Source: Nothopassalora personata
Lineage: Eukaryota > Ascomycota > Dothideomycetes > Mycosphaerellales > Mycosphaerellaceae
Length of the DNA: 64,000 nucleotides
NCBI GenBank assembly: GCA_033816765.1
Contig: CM066292.1
Location: forward strand, 2,232,001-2,296,000
Direction of reading: 5' to 3'
Under the pieces are notes generated by a model. It searched no databases. It was given only the letters and a program-made list of their open reading frames with translations, and was not told the origin of the DNA. This document shows, in pieces, positions 22,501 to 32,290 of this stretch. Each line of letters begins with the position of its first letter. The stretch's first letter is position 1. The position numbers and the translations under genes are program-made.

Positions 22501-22848
22501 TGTCTATCCCGGTCGAAGTTGGTTCTTCTATCCTTCTATTCGGCGTAAGCTATATCCTATTTAGCTGTCTCTTTACCTTATCTACTAGCGAACGCTACCG
22601 CTACGTAGGCTAAATGTCGATAACGCAGTCGTATTCCCTAAATGTAAGTACTCCTCTTCTCTAGTCGATTACTAGATTATGCTTTCTTAACTAAGGTATA
22701 CCTAGTACGATGTTATAACTAGCTATGTTAGTAACATCTAAGATAATCTCCTCGTAGTACCGTTAGATAGCAAGTAGTAGCGGTATCGTCTCGCGCTCTA
22801 TACTAGGTAAGGATAATCCGTCTACCGCGATTAATTTATAACCCTCTT
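19600..22848 (-). pseudogene. family G pol remnant (copy A), minus strand
   Basis: Reverse-complement of the copy B pol region: integrase C-terminus near 19,650, integrase core about 20,200-20,700, RNase H about 21,000-21,450, reverse transcriptase about 21,700-22,300, and the end of protease up to 22,848, where homology stops abruptly at the un-RIPed LTR. Many TAG/TAA stops, register otherwise kept. Confidence 0.75.
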
Positions 22849-23032
22849 TGTAAGGGCGCGCGTACCATAGGGTCCGAATGAGATAGTTGTTGTTCTACGA
22901 AGCTACGAAAGAGGAGCGCGAGGCGCGGCGGATAGATAAAGCAACGCCAAGCCGCGCTAACCCGATGCGGAAGGTCCGAGGTTCCGCCGGGACGACGCAT
23001 CGTCAGTGAAGGGTCGCGGGCTGCCCGTGACA
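22849..23032 (-). repeat. un-RIPed 184-bp LTR at a breakpoint
   Basis: GC-rich island beginning (minus strand) TGTCACGGGCAGCC and ending GCGCCCTTACA, so TG...CA bounded. Its ends and the CTCTTTCGTAG block resemble the family C LTR (TGTTACGGGC..., CTCTTTCGTAG, ...CCCTTACA), making it an unmutated relative. The 5-bp flanks differ (CTCTT versus TATAA), so there is no target duplication. Confidence 0.65.
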
Positions 23033-23039
23033 TATAAAT

Positions 23040-26000
23040 AGGAATCTTATATATACTAACGTACTCCTAAACGAAAGTTACGGAACGTTTACCCTTATCG
23101 ATAAAGGATGTATATGCTACGCTATAATTAACGGAGACTTAGCGAAAGGCCTTGGTCTTACGTATGTTAGTAATAAGAGCCTCAAGGCTATAGGGTTTAC
23201 GAAGGCGATGCGGAACTCGATTAAAGGAGTAGTCGCCTTCCGTATAGAAATTGCCGGGATCTACTAGGTAGTTTATACTTATGTCGTGCCTAATCTAGAC
23301 TTCCCTATAATCCTAGGGAACCCGTAGAAGGCGTATAATTAGATCCGGACCGCGCCTAAAAAGCGCCGGTACTACTATAGCTTAGTAAAGAAATAGGTAC
23401 CCGAAGGGCGCAACTACGAAGAACACGAGTCGGGTAAGCGTTTCGCTACGATTGCCGCGGTAACCGTAGATGATATTAAGAAAGCCCTTAGTAACAAGGA
23501 GCCGCCTACGCGAGAGGAACTTAAGAAGGGCTTACCTCTAGAACTTTAGGATATATTACCGTTATTTTCTACTAGGGAAGCTAATAAACTAGCTCTATAC
23601 CGCGGCGACCTTAACTATAAGATCGAGATACGGACGAAAGCCGACGGAAGCCCGGAACCATTGCCCTAGGGACCGCTCTATAGTATGTCGAAAGACGAGC
23701 TACTTGTCCTCCGGAAGTCGCTAACGGAGCTATAGCGTAAGGGTTACATTCGCCCTTCTACCTTAGAAGCGGCGGCTCCCGTCCTATTCGTAAAGAAGCC
23801 CGGGGAAGGACTTAGGTTCTACTACGATTCTAGAGTACTAAACTCGATTACTAAGTAGGACCGTTACCCGCTTCTATTAATCCCGGAAACCGTTCGGAAC
23901 CTAACGGGCGCTAGATAGATTACGAAGGTTAACGTTATTACCGCATTCTATTACCTCCGGATAGCTCGAGGTAAAGAGTATAAGACGGCTTTTCGAACTA
24001 GATTCGGTCTATAGGAATAGCTAGTATGCCCGTTCGGTTTATCCGGGGCCCCCGTAACATTCTAGCGGTATATTAACAGTTTATTACGGGACTACCTAGA
24101 CGACTTTACCTCGGCCTACGCTAACGACGTCGTTATTTACTCCGACGGAATAAAAAAGAACTATTTCTAGAAGGTTCGCATCGTGCTCTAGAAGCTTTAG
24201 GACGGAGGCCTTTTCCTAGATCTAGGGAAGTATAAGTTCGTATAGAAGAAGGTTAAGTACCTTAGGTTCATTATATATACCGACGGGATAGGAGTAGGAC
24301 CCGACCCCGAAAAGGTAGTAGTAGTAAAGGACTAGAAGGCACTAGTTACCTAGAAGGAAGTGCGGCGGTTCTTAGGCTTCGCGAACTACTACCGAATGTT
24401 TATTCTAAACTATTTAAAGCTCGCCGAGCTCTTAATGTCGCTAACCGGTAAGAACAAGGTGTTTTCCTAGGGAGATCGTTAGCCTAATGCGTTTAAGACC
24501 CTAAAGGACAAGTACTACAAAGCACTAGTTTTAGCCTACTAGAACCCGGAGCTCCCTACGTTTTTAGAGACGGACTATAGCGGCTTTACGCTTAGAGGCG
24601 CCCTCCTATAAGAAAAGGACGGAGTCGTAAGACTAGTAGGATTCTACTCGAAGAAACTTAATAAGGCTAAGATTAACTGCGACATTTACGATAAGGAGAT
24701 GCTCGCGGTAGTGTCCTATCTTAAGGAATAGGCTCCCGAGTTAAAAACATATAGGCCCTTTATAATCTAGACGGACTATAAGAACCTAGAATACTTTATA
24801 ACGAAGAGACAGCTCTCCGAACGGTAGATCCGGTAGGTTAAGGAAGTTATAAAGTTCTAGTTTCTACTAGTGTATAGGCCGGGCACCGAGGCGATTATGC
24901 CGGATGCCCTTTCTCGAAGGGAGTAGGATACGCTTAGGTAGGACGATAAGTTATTACGGTATCGTAGATTTCTTAAACCGGACATTATAAAGAATTAGCC
25001 GAGCTCGAAGGTAGTAGACGCTAGCTCTACTATAAAGGTTTCGTTAGTACGAATCTTAGCTACGTAGTTCGAAGGACTATCCGCTATAGAAGAGGCGGAT
25101 TCACCGGGCGCACTATAGGGACCCTTCTAAGACTAAGAGCTAAACGACCTCTAGGAAAGAACTATCGAGAAGGATAGTACGTTCTAAGCGGTACACCGCG
25201 CGATTAAGGTAGGAGCGCGTTTACTCCCTAGCGAGGTAAAACTTAAGGTATAAGTAGGTAACTATAGCATCGATCGTAACGGGTATCTTCGCTACCGCGG
25301 TAGGATTTAGGTGCCTAACGCTCCTAGTTCTACGGAGTCCGACTATAAGGAGGCGGACATAGCGATTCTATAGAACGACACCCTTCGAACTAAGCTAATC
25401 TAATCCGTGCACGATTTACCGGTATACGCTACCCTAGCCGGGACTCTATAGCATCGATACTAAGTCGTAACTTCTACTAGCCCCTATAGTCTAAGTACGT
25501 AAGGCAGTTTTTAAGGAACTATAACTACTACGGTAGGAATAAGGTATAGAGAGAACAAAAACACGGCCTCCTACAACCCTTACCGGTCCCCGACCGATTC
25601 TTCTAGGAGATCTCGATGGATTTTATAACGGACATGCCCGAGTCGTAAGGGAACACTTGCCTCTAGGTAATTAAGGATCGATTAAGTAAGACCGTCGTTT
25701 TAGAAGCGATGCCTACTATAAAAGCCGAGGACTACGCTAAAAGGTTCTTAGACTACTAGGTAAGATACTATAGCCTCCCTTAAGCTATTACGAGTAACCG
25801 GGGTACTAACTAGACGAGTACCTTCTAGAGGACCTTCTATCGTTTAACCGGTGTAAAACAGAGGCTTAGCTCCGCCTACTACCTATAAACCGACGGAGGC
25901 CCGGAACGATTAAACTAGGAACTCTAGGCTTACCTTCGTAACTACATTAACTATAAGTAGTCCGACTAGAAATGCTAGCTCCCTACGGCGCAACTTACTC

Positions 26001-26760
26001 TAAACGCGCGGTATTACGCTAGGCTAGGAATAAGCCCCTTCTTCGCGGTATACGGATACGAGGCACTATTACCCGTTTAGTTACAACCGGATCTAGAGAC
26101 CTCTTAGTTAGACGCCGCGTAACGGGTAACGCTATTCGTAGAAAGGATATAAAAGATTACGGACCTATATTAGGCAAGTATAGCGGAAGCCGCCTAAGAA
26201 TAGGAGGACTACGCTAACCGGGGTAGGAAGCCCGTACTAATCTATCGTGTAGGCGATAAAGTTTAGCTGGATCTACGTAACTATGTTACTATACAACTAA
26301 AGAAGAGCCTCGACTATAGACACGCGAAGTATACGGTAGTAGAAGTGATCTTACCGTTATCTATACGCTTATCTAGGATCCCCGACGGGATCTACCCGGT
26401 CTTCTATCCTAACTTGCTACGACCTATAAGCTAAGACCCCTTACCTAGACAAGAGATCGATAATAAATAGCCGGACCCTATTATAATTGAGTCTTACGAA
26501 GAGTAGCAGGTAGAAGAGATCCTTCACGCTAGAACTATAGTTAGAGGTAGAGGCCGAGTGCGCGAAGTCCTAGTAAAATAGACCGGATACTACAACCCTA
26601 CATAGGAACTATTAGGGTACCTCGCGGACATAGTAGCCGCGGATAACTTCGAGAGGAAATATAGTAACCTAATAACGTATAACGGACCGAAGGAGGTATA
26701 AGATACGAAAAGAAGGGGGAAACGGCGAAAAGGTAAGGATTACTAGGGATTTAGCGTAGA
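23040..26760 (+). pseudogene. Ty3/gypsy element F pol remnant
   Basis: One plus-strand frame, RIP stops only, reads from the middle of protease (ending 'IILGNPQKAYN'-like) through reverse transcriptase ('SMSKDELLVLRKSL', 'PLLLIPETVRNL', 'YANDVVIYSDG' where YVDD is expected), RNase H ('LETDYSG', 'YDKEMLAVVSYLKE'), integrase ('MDFITDMPES', 'TSNRGTNQTS') and a C-terminal chromodomain-like end ('VEEILHARTIVRGRGR', 'GYYNPTQELLGYL'). Protease N-terminus, gag and both own LTRs are missing; it begins next to the solo LTR. The RT aspartate block is mutated (N for D), so it would be inactive even with stops suppressed. Confidence 0.75.
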
Positions 26761-27376
26761 TACAGGCGTTTAGGAAAAGGTAGGCGTTCTTTTAGGTTAG
26801 GGAGTCTTTTTAGGAGATAGAGAGAAGTAAGAAGGCATAGGTAAGTTTAAGAGCGTTTCATTTTAGCGGCGTCCGCCGTAAAAGTAGCGGAGCCCGATCC
26901 CTTTCGAGATAGCTATATACTATAATAGCCCGGTCGCGGCCCGCGCAAAAGACGAGGGTACCCGAAGGCTAGTTAGAGGAGGCCGAGGCCTAACGTACGC
27001 GGCGCTAGCCTAGCTAGAGGTCGCGTAGGGCGCCCCCGGGACTAAAGAGTCGGTTAGCGATAGTTTTATAACGGGGCCAGTAGTATATACGTCTACCTAA
27101 AGGTAAGCTAAGCATTAGCTACAGTGCCTATAACCTTAGCGGCGACCGTACTAAAAGGATCGGTAAGCGCGTATAAAGAGGCGGGGGCCGGGGAAACTTA
27201 CCGGGAGAGCACGCTAGTACGCTAGAGAGGCTTTAAAGCCTTCTAGGCTTTAAGGACGGCGCGGAGCTTAGTACGGGCGTCGTCGCTAAAAGACCGTAAG
27301 CCGGTAGAAAAGTCGCGGAGGACGCTAGGGAGGATACTTACGCGCGGTTCTAGTTAGTAGCGCGGGTCCACTTAGT
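26761..27376. other. RIPed repeat DNA, unassigned
   Basis: GC-richer than its surroundings, with CpG kept but CpA depleted. Probably the 3' untranslated part and LTR region of element F, but no TG...CA boundary pair was established. Confidence 0.4.
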
Positions 27377-27390
27377 ATAGGCAGCGTAGG

Positions 27391-28154
27391 GTCGTCCTAT
27401 AGAGAGCGCCTTCACGCGGCGGACGACGTAAGTATCTTCGTTACGACGAAGAGAAACTAAGACTCTCTCTCTCGAAAAATACAAGCCTACTCGACTCGAA
27501 ACAAGAAAAGACAGGTCGGACGAACCGAACGAACGAGATACGCTCAAAATCTACAAACAAGAACTCCGGAACTGCGAGAAGGGAAAGCGACGTACATAGC
27601 GTACACGTCGCTCGAACAACGAAGGCGCTGTCTACCTGTCGTCCCGGCAAACCACGTAAACTGCCGGCTGGAACCAAGAGAGGCGTTTAGGGGCGCAAAC
27701 CACGTATACTGCACGGCTGGAACCAAGAGAGGCCGAGGGGGGGACGACAGCGAGGCCACTGCGACCGAGGAGCTACACTCGAGACCGGAGAACGCGACTG
27801 GATTGAAACAGAGGCAACGGGTGTTTCTTGGGATTTTGCTCGGTGCGTACGGGTACGGCCGGCTTGGCTTTTTAAAACAAGAACGAGACACGGGCGCAAA
27901 ACTTGTCTCGCCCGGGGCAAGGCGACAAACCGCAATTCTCGACAAGACACGACTACCGGGTACGCGCGTACTACGCCGCAATATATTCGATTTACGGTTC
28001 GAATAGCGAGCGTTGCTCGCATCTTTTAAGGAGTTTTTACGTCCGGGGTACGACGGGGCTTTTCTCCTTCTCTCAAATTTTGGTCTCGTTCTCGAGACCC
28101 GTGTTGCATAGTCTTTGACTCAAATAGCACGTTAATGGAATAATCAATCAATCA
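27391..28154 (+). mobile_element. un-RIPed SINE/LINE-like insertion with TCAA tail
   Basis: 764 bp island containing normal CpA/TpG frequency inside RIPed DNA. It is flanked by a 14-bp direct repeat ATAGGCAGCGTAGG (27,377-27,390 and 28,155-28,168) and ends in a short tandem tail (AATC)n. A long target duplication plus a simple-repeat 3' tail is the mark of target-primed reverse transcription. An internal block of about 37 bp beginning CAAACCACGTA is tandemly duplicated (27,648 and 27,697). No convincing ORF: the minus-strand frame 27,544-27,981 is not protein-like. It is therefore non-autonomous, or a 5'-truncated LINE. Confidence 0.6.
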
Positions 28155-28168
28155 ATAGGCAGCGTAGG

Positions 28169-28931
28169 CGAGCTCCGGCCTAAAACGCGCGGTTAGCGAT
28201 AATTTTCCTTCGGGGTCCGCGTAGTATATACATGTCCTCGTAATGCTTACGATTAGTGTTATAGGCCTAGTAGGCGCGCGCGGTTGCGCCCTAACGATAA
28301 TTAGCGGACCCCGATAGGAATAGAACGGGGACCGGTACTTATATACTAGGAGACGTAGTCTACGCTAGTAGAGGCGTAGGGGACGTAGTGAATGCGGCGT
28401 TAGGCCATTTTATACTAGGTTCTAGTTAGAATGTATCGGTCCCCGTAGCAATTTATTCGGACTTACTTAATAGTATTAATAGGAGATGTAGTAGTAGTAG
28501 TTTCTATTCACGGCATGCTATTAGTATCTATCGGAACCCGTAGGGAAAATTTCGTCTCCCTAAGCGATAGGCATAAGATACGTAAACGTATGCCCTTAAG
28601 GCTAGAGACGCTTAGCTAGGGGGAGGGGGAGGGGCGGCTTACGCGTACGGTAGGTAATAAGAAAAAGAAAGAAAGAAAAAGAGAACGAGAACCTAAAGAT
28701 ATGTTCTAGGCTCCTATTATTTATATGTGACAATAGCTATTGTTACTTAGTAGACAATAGTAAACCTTATACTTACCTAGGTAACAATACTTTGTCTCGG
28801 CGTCGGCGGGGCTAGATAATAAGGAAGAGCAGCTCGGGCACTTCCTATTGCGAGCCTAATAAAAACAGCTAGGATAATAGGCTCTAGGGCGGAGCTAGGA
28901 CTAGGGACGGCGGAGGAGGAAGGGGGGGTAG
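28169..28931. other. RIPed repeat DNA ending in a polypurine tract
   Basis: No ORF recognised. Contains a G-run cluster (about 28,619-28,635) and an A/G-rich run (28,660-28,695). It ends with GGAGGAAGGGGGGGTAG, matching the polypurine/LTR junction style of the intact element, so this is likely the 3' end of an LTR element. Confidence 0.35.
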
Positions 28932-29093
28932 TGTAAGGGGCGGGCCCCTGTTCCTTAGCATAGGCTACGCCTATGCGTTCGGATTGCTTTCCGACACCTT
29001 TTCTTCGGACATCGTGTAACTTCCCCTTTCTTCTATATCGAACTTATTATAAACCTTATAGAACTTTAGTATATACGTCGTTCACCCGTAACA
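28932..29093 (+). repeat. probable 162-bp LTR (3' end of an older element)
   Basis: Starts TGTAAGG directly after a G7-TAG polypurine junction and ends ...CCCGTAACA. The length is similar to the family C LTR (160 bp). No second copy in the window, so bounds rest on the junction and TG/CA ends alone. Confidence 0.35.
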
Positions 29094-30040
29094 CGTATAT
29101 TATGCTACTAAATCGTAGGCGTAGTACTACTAGTTATCCTTATCGGCCTTTATAATCTAATTACGATACCGCTAGGGTCTACCTAAGATAACTAACGGCC
29201 TACTTATAGGCGCTATATAGTAGATAGCGTCGCTTATGCGCTCTACTTTTATATCGTTAGCTAGTCGTACGCGAACTATATAGGCGCCGTGGTAATACCC
29301 TTAGTCCTACGTAGACGACTCTAGATTTAGAAGCTTTATACTACTAATAGGCTATATCTAGTATTAGAGTATATACTCGTATAATACTAAGCTTAAATCT
29401 ATACCGTTATCTAGAAGAAACGTAGCCTCGTAAAAGCCCTTACGCGTCTCGACGGCGCCTCGTAAGTAATACGCTAGACTCGTATCGACTTACCTTAAGG
29501 GGTCTATATAGGAACTCGGACTTAGGAGCGACCCTTACCTAGTTCTCTACCTTTTCCCTACTCGCCCTTCTTAGTTAAAGCCTCGATAGTTTCTAGCCTA
29601 CGAACTACTTATGTATTACGGTCCTTCTATAGGTATCTACTTCGGTACTCCGTCTTATAGTAACCCTTCTTACCGTAGCCGTAGTACTCTACCTTCGACT
29701 TCTAGCTAGTTAAAGACAAGCTACCGGCGTCTCGCTACTAACTCGTACCCGAGGCGCCTAGTACTTAACTTAACTTCTATTACTTTAGGCGATTAGCCCG
29801 CTTATATACGTCCTTAGCTTTACGCTTACGACGTATATACTACCCGCGGCCGTACCCTCTACTACTACCTCGGTACTCGGTACTTTCGATACGCGAGCCT
29901 AGGACTACTAGGTCTTCTCTAGTCGTAGGGATATTATAGTAGCTAAGGATAGTAGACCGTAAGTAAGGTGTAAGCTTTACTAGTAGGTACCGTATATATT
30001 ACGCTTCTAAGTAGCTACCTAACTAGTCCTCTATAATATT
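29094..30040. other. RIPed DNA, no family recognised
   Basis: Several frames look open over 100-200 codons when RIP stops are discounted, but more than one frame does so and no retroelement motif was found. Confidence 0.4.
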
Positions 30041-30407
30041 ATTAACGACTAATAGGTTGTGTTAACCTTAGGTTTAGAGGGGGTCCCTAAGGTCCAACTT
30101 GCCTAAATTTCATTTAAGGTTTAATTAGACATTTAGGTAAGCTAGTAGGACCTAGTATAGCTATTAAGATATATACTACGCAGTTAAGCATTATAAGCGT
30201 AGCATTAAGGCAACAATTTAATTTATACCTCTCGAGTAGAGGGTATAGAGGTTTAGGTCCGCTAATCCTCTTATTTATCTAGCTACTACGCTACTCGTTA
30301 CGTGACCTAATTTTACGGTCCCGGGACCGGTAAATACCCCTACTTACATAAGCGCCGCTCTATACCACCACAACTCGGACAGGCCTATATAGGGTAGTTA
30401 GTAGACA
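30041..30407 (+). repeat. LTR family L, copy 1
   Basis: 367 bp, homologous to 48,738-49,105 (plus) and 57,423-57,812 (minus). It includes the shared block GGTCCCGGGACCGGTAAAT, a CTCGAGTAGAGG block and CAACTCGGACAGGCCTA. Flanks ATATT and TTATT differ by one base, so a 5-bp target duplication is possible. It may be the 5' LTR of the gag remnant to its right. Confidence 0.7.
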
Positions 30408-30475
30408 TTATTTTAGTAGTTAATAAGGGGGGGTATTAAGTGTATACCCGGTAGCGTATTAGTATCTAGATTATA

Positions 30476-30620
30476 AGGTTAAAATCACGGTTTAAGGTCT
30501 AAGGTTTACGGTTAAGGTCATTACTTAAGGTTAAGGTTTAAGGTTAAGGTTTACGGTTAAGGTCGACTAAGGTCGAAAACACTTAAGGTCTAAGGTATTT
30601 AGTAACAATTACGGTCACAA
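30476..30620. repeat. degenerate TTAAGG/TTTACGG short tandem repeat
   Basis: Runs of GGTTAAGGTTTAAGGTTAAGG-like 6-7 bp units with drift. It is not a TTAGGG telomere array. Lies in the leader region between LTR copy 1 and the gag remnant. Confidence 0.6.
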
Positions 30621-30679
30621 GGTCCTATTAAGTAATAACTAGTATTAGCGCATTCTAAAGTAAGCACTACGTAATAATA

Positions 30680-31325
30680 GATACGGCTGCATTACTAGAA
30701 AAACTTAGTACCTTTACCGACATAGGTAGAGGCTACGAACAGCCTATAAACCCTACGAAAATAGAAGGGGTCTATAGGGACTCTATCCCTTATAAGGGGA
30801 TAGAGGAATCGGAGGAAGGGGAAACACCTAAATCTAGTAAAGAAGGGAGAAGCGGAACTAGCGCCGCTAAATTAGGTATAGGTATAGGAACAAACAGTAC
30901 AATTGGAATAGATGCTATAACTGCCCTCTTCGGACGATTAGTAGTAGTAATAGAAAACGCTAGCCCTCGCTTTCTACCTCTAGGAGGTGCTAAGAATCCG
31001 TTCTTTAATAGCACTAATGCTACTAAGTTCTAGGAGCGGTTTAGCGACCTAATAGACTAGTATCCGCCTCGGGTATCTATTAAGAAGGATGATTTCTAGG
31101 GTAGGTTTCAGTGCAATTACGAAACTACTATCCGGCGTATAGTTATAAGACTGCCTAGGTAGCTTACTAACAAGGCACGTTTTAGGAGGGCGTTCTTATT
31201 AGAGTTCTTAAGGTTTAACGCCTACTCGATATTAGGTAGGAATATCTTAAGGAGATTGTTAGGGCGTAGTAAGGTAAGAGGCCCGAAGATAAGCTACGAC
31301 GGTACGCCTAACTATTAGCTATAGA
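30680..31325 (+). pseudogene. gypsy gag remnant (element H)
   Basis: A frame with RIP stops reads 'PFFNSTNATKF', 'RFSDLID', 'IRRIVIRLPR', 'ARFRRAFLLEFLRFNAYS', the layout of fungal gypsy capsid N-termini (a 'NATxFLERY' start and Trp/Phe-rich helix). It is preceded by an acidic, glycine-rich linker. Cut off by the insertion of family G copy B. No pol of this element follows. Confidence 0.45.
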
Positions 31326-31700
31326 AATTACGTGCGCCGCACGAGATCACTCGCTTACTAGCAACTTAGTAATTTAAGATCACTCGCTTACTAGCGATTT
31401 AGTAATTCGACGATTACTCGGTTATTAGTAATTAAGTAATTAAGGCTAAGACTAGCGATGTCTCCTTTGTATTTAGGAACGCTAAAAACCATTATAGTTT
31501 CGAGGCGTTTAACTTACTGTTTAATATTACTGTTTAGAATATACTATAACCTAACCTCTACCTTACTACTACTTAGTCTTTATAAGATAAGATAGCTATT
31601 GCTTTATTACTCTCCCTTAACTTCTTATCGGCCCGAGAATAAACCCGATTAAGCTTGTCTTCTTAACTTATGATATTATTAGGTTATAATAAACCTAATA
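31326..31700 (+). repeat. family G 5' LTR (copy B)
   Basis: R-U5 part is about the same as copy A's 5' LTR. The U3 instead has two 32-bp units starting AGATCACTCGCTTACTAGC. A TTGTATTTA box lies 36-37 bp upstream of GGCGTTTAA (31,504-31,512). The primer-binding site TTAAACGCC follows at 31,704-31,712. The start coordinate is an estimate. Confidence 0.6.
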
Positions 31701-31712
31701 GCTTTAAACGCC

Positions 31713-31940
31713 CTCTACGATAGGAGACCGATAGAGTAAACGGGGAACACCCGCCCCTAGTAAAGCAAGTAGAGCCCGACGACCTTAGACCGCGAACGAT
31801 GCTATTAATGCCTTAGCTACTTATATAGGTAACGACACCCTTAAGGTTAGTAAGCTAGAATACTACTATAGCGACCGAGACAAGTTCGATACTTAGGTCT
31901 CTTAGATAGACATGTACTTCTTATTTAACTCTATACCTAA
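31713..31940 (+). pseudogene. family G gag, 5' piece (copy B)
   Basis: Start of the gag region, collinear with copy A from 15,549. It continues after the inserted element at 39,363. The last five bases, CCTAA, are the insertion target. Confidence 0.65.
31936..31940. repeat. target-site duplication CCTAA (left)
   Basis: Identical to 39,358-39,362 on the other side of the intact element; removing the insertion and one copy restores collinearity with family G copy A. Confidence 0.95.
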
Positions 31941-32132
31941 TGTCACCGTACCGGCGCCCATCATTCACTTGGACCCGCGCGCACGTGCGTGGATCCCGCG
32001 CGCGCCGCTGACTAAGCCGGCCCGAGGGCTTGGCGCGTGTATATCTACCTCGCGCCCTCCGCGCCTCTCTTAGATAGACCGTCTATTCGACTTGTACCTT
32101 ATCCGACCACGTGCTTGCACCTGCTTGTGACA
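31941..32132 (+). repeat. intact element 5' LTR
   Basis: 192 bp, TGTCACCG...TTGTGACA. Ends form the short inverted repeat TGTCAC/GTGACA. A TATATCT box at 32,040 lies 41 bp upstream of the predicted transcript start GTCTATTCGA (32,081). Confidence 0.97.
32081..32090 (+). promoter_or_regulatory. predicted mRNA 5' end / self-primer
   Basis: GTCTATTCGA, at the usual distance from the TATA box, is the exact reverse complement of the primer-binding site. In Tf1 the first bases of the mRNA fold onto the primer site and are cleaved to prime minus-strand DNA; the same arrangement is inferred here. Confidence 0.65.
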
Positions 32133-32134
32133 CT

Positions 32135-32144
32135 TCGAATAGAC
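32135..32144 (+). promoter_or_regulatory. primer-binding site (self-complementary)
   Basis: TCGAATAGAC two nucleotides after the LTR pairs over 10 bp with 32,081-32,090. There is no TGG-initial tRNA complement here. Confidence 0.7.
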
Positions 32145-32290
32145 CATTACCAACGTGTAGAAAGACACGAGAAGCTGCGATCGGGAGATCGCATAAGCAA
32201 ACGCGACAGCACCTAGGAGTGCTGAGATATTAGGTGCCAGACTCAAATCGAGTCGCACCTTGAGTAAGTCCAAGGCTAACACGACAGCTG

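Larger units (their letters stand above)
15108..22848 (+). mobile_element. Ty3/gypsy family G, copy A (3' half inverted)
   Basis: The left half (15,108-18,450) runs LTR, primer site, gag and protease on the plus strand. The right half (18,451-22,848) is the 3' portion in reverse orientation: LTR, antisense ORF, tRNA-like sequence, then integrase back to protease on the minus strand. The protease region is present on both sides (about 17,900-18,440 and 22,440-22,848), so this is not a simple inversion of one element. It is either two truncated copies joined head to head or a rearranged pair. It is heavily RIPed. Confidence 0.8.

Noticed and set aside
27544..28022. Overlapping minus-strand frames of 145 and 111 aa in the un-RIPed island
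   Set aside because: Arg/Ser/Pro-rich with no motif; two frames open at once as expected in GC-rich noncoding DNA.
30476..30620. Telomere or subtelomere repeat
   Set aside because: Units are TTAAGG/TTTACGG, not TTAGGG, and highly degenerate.
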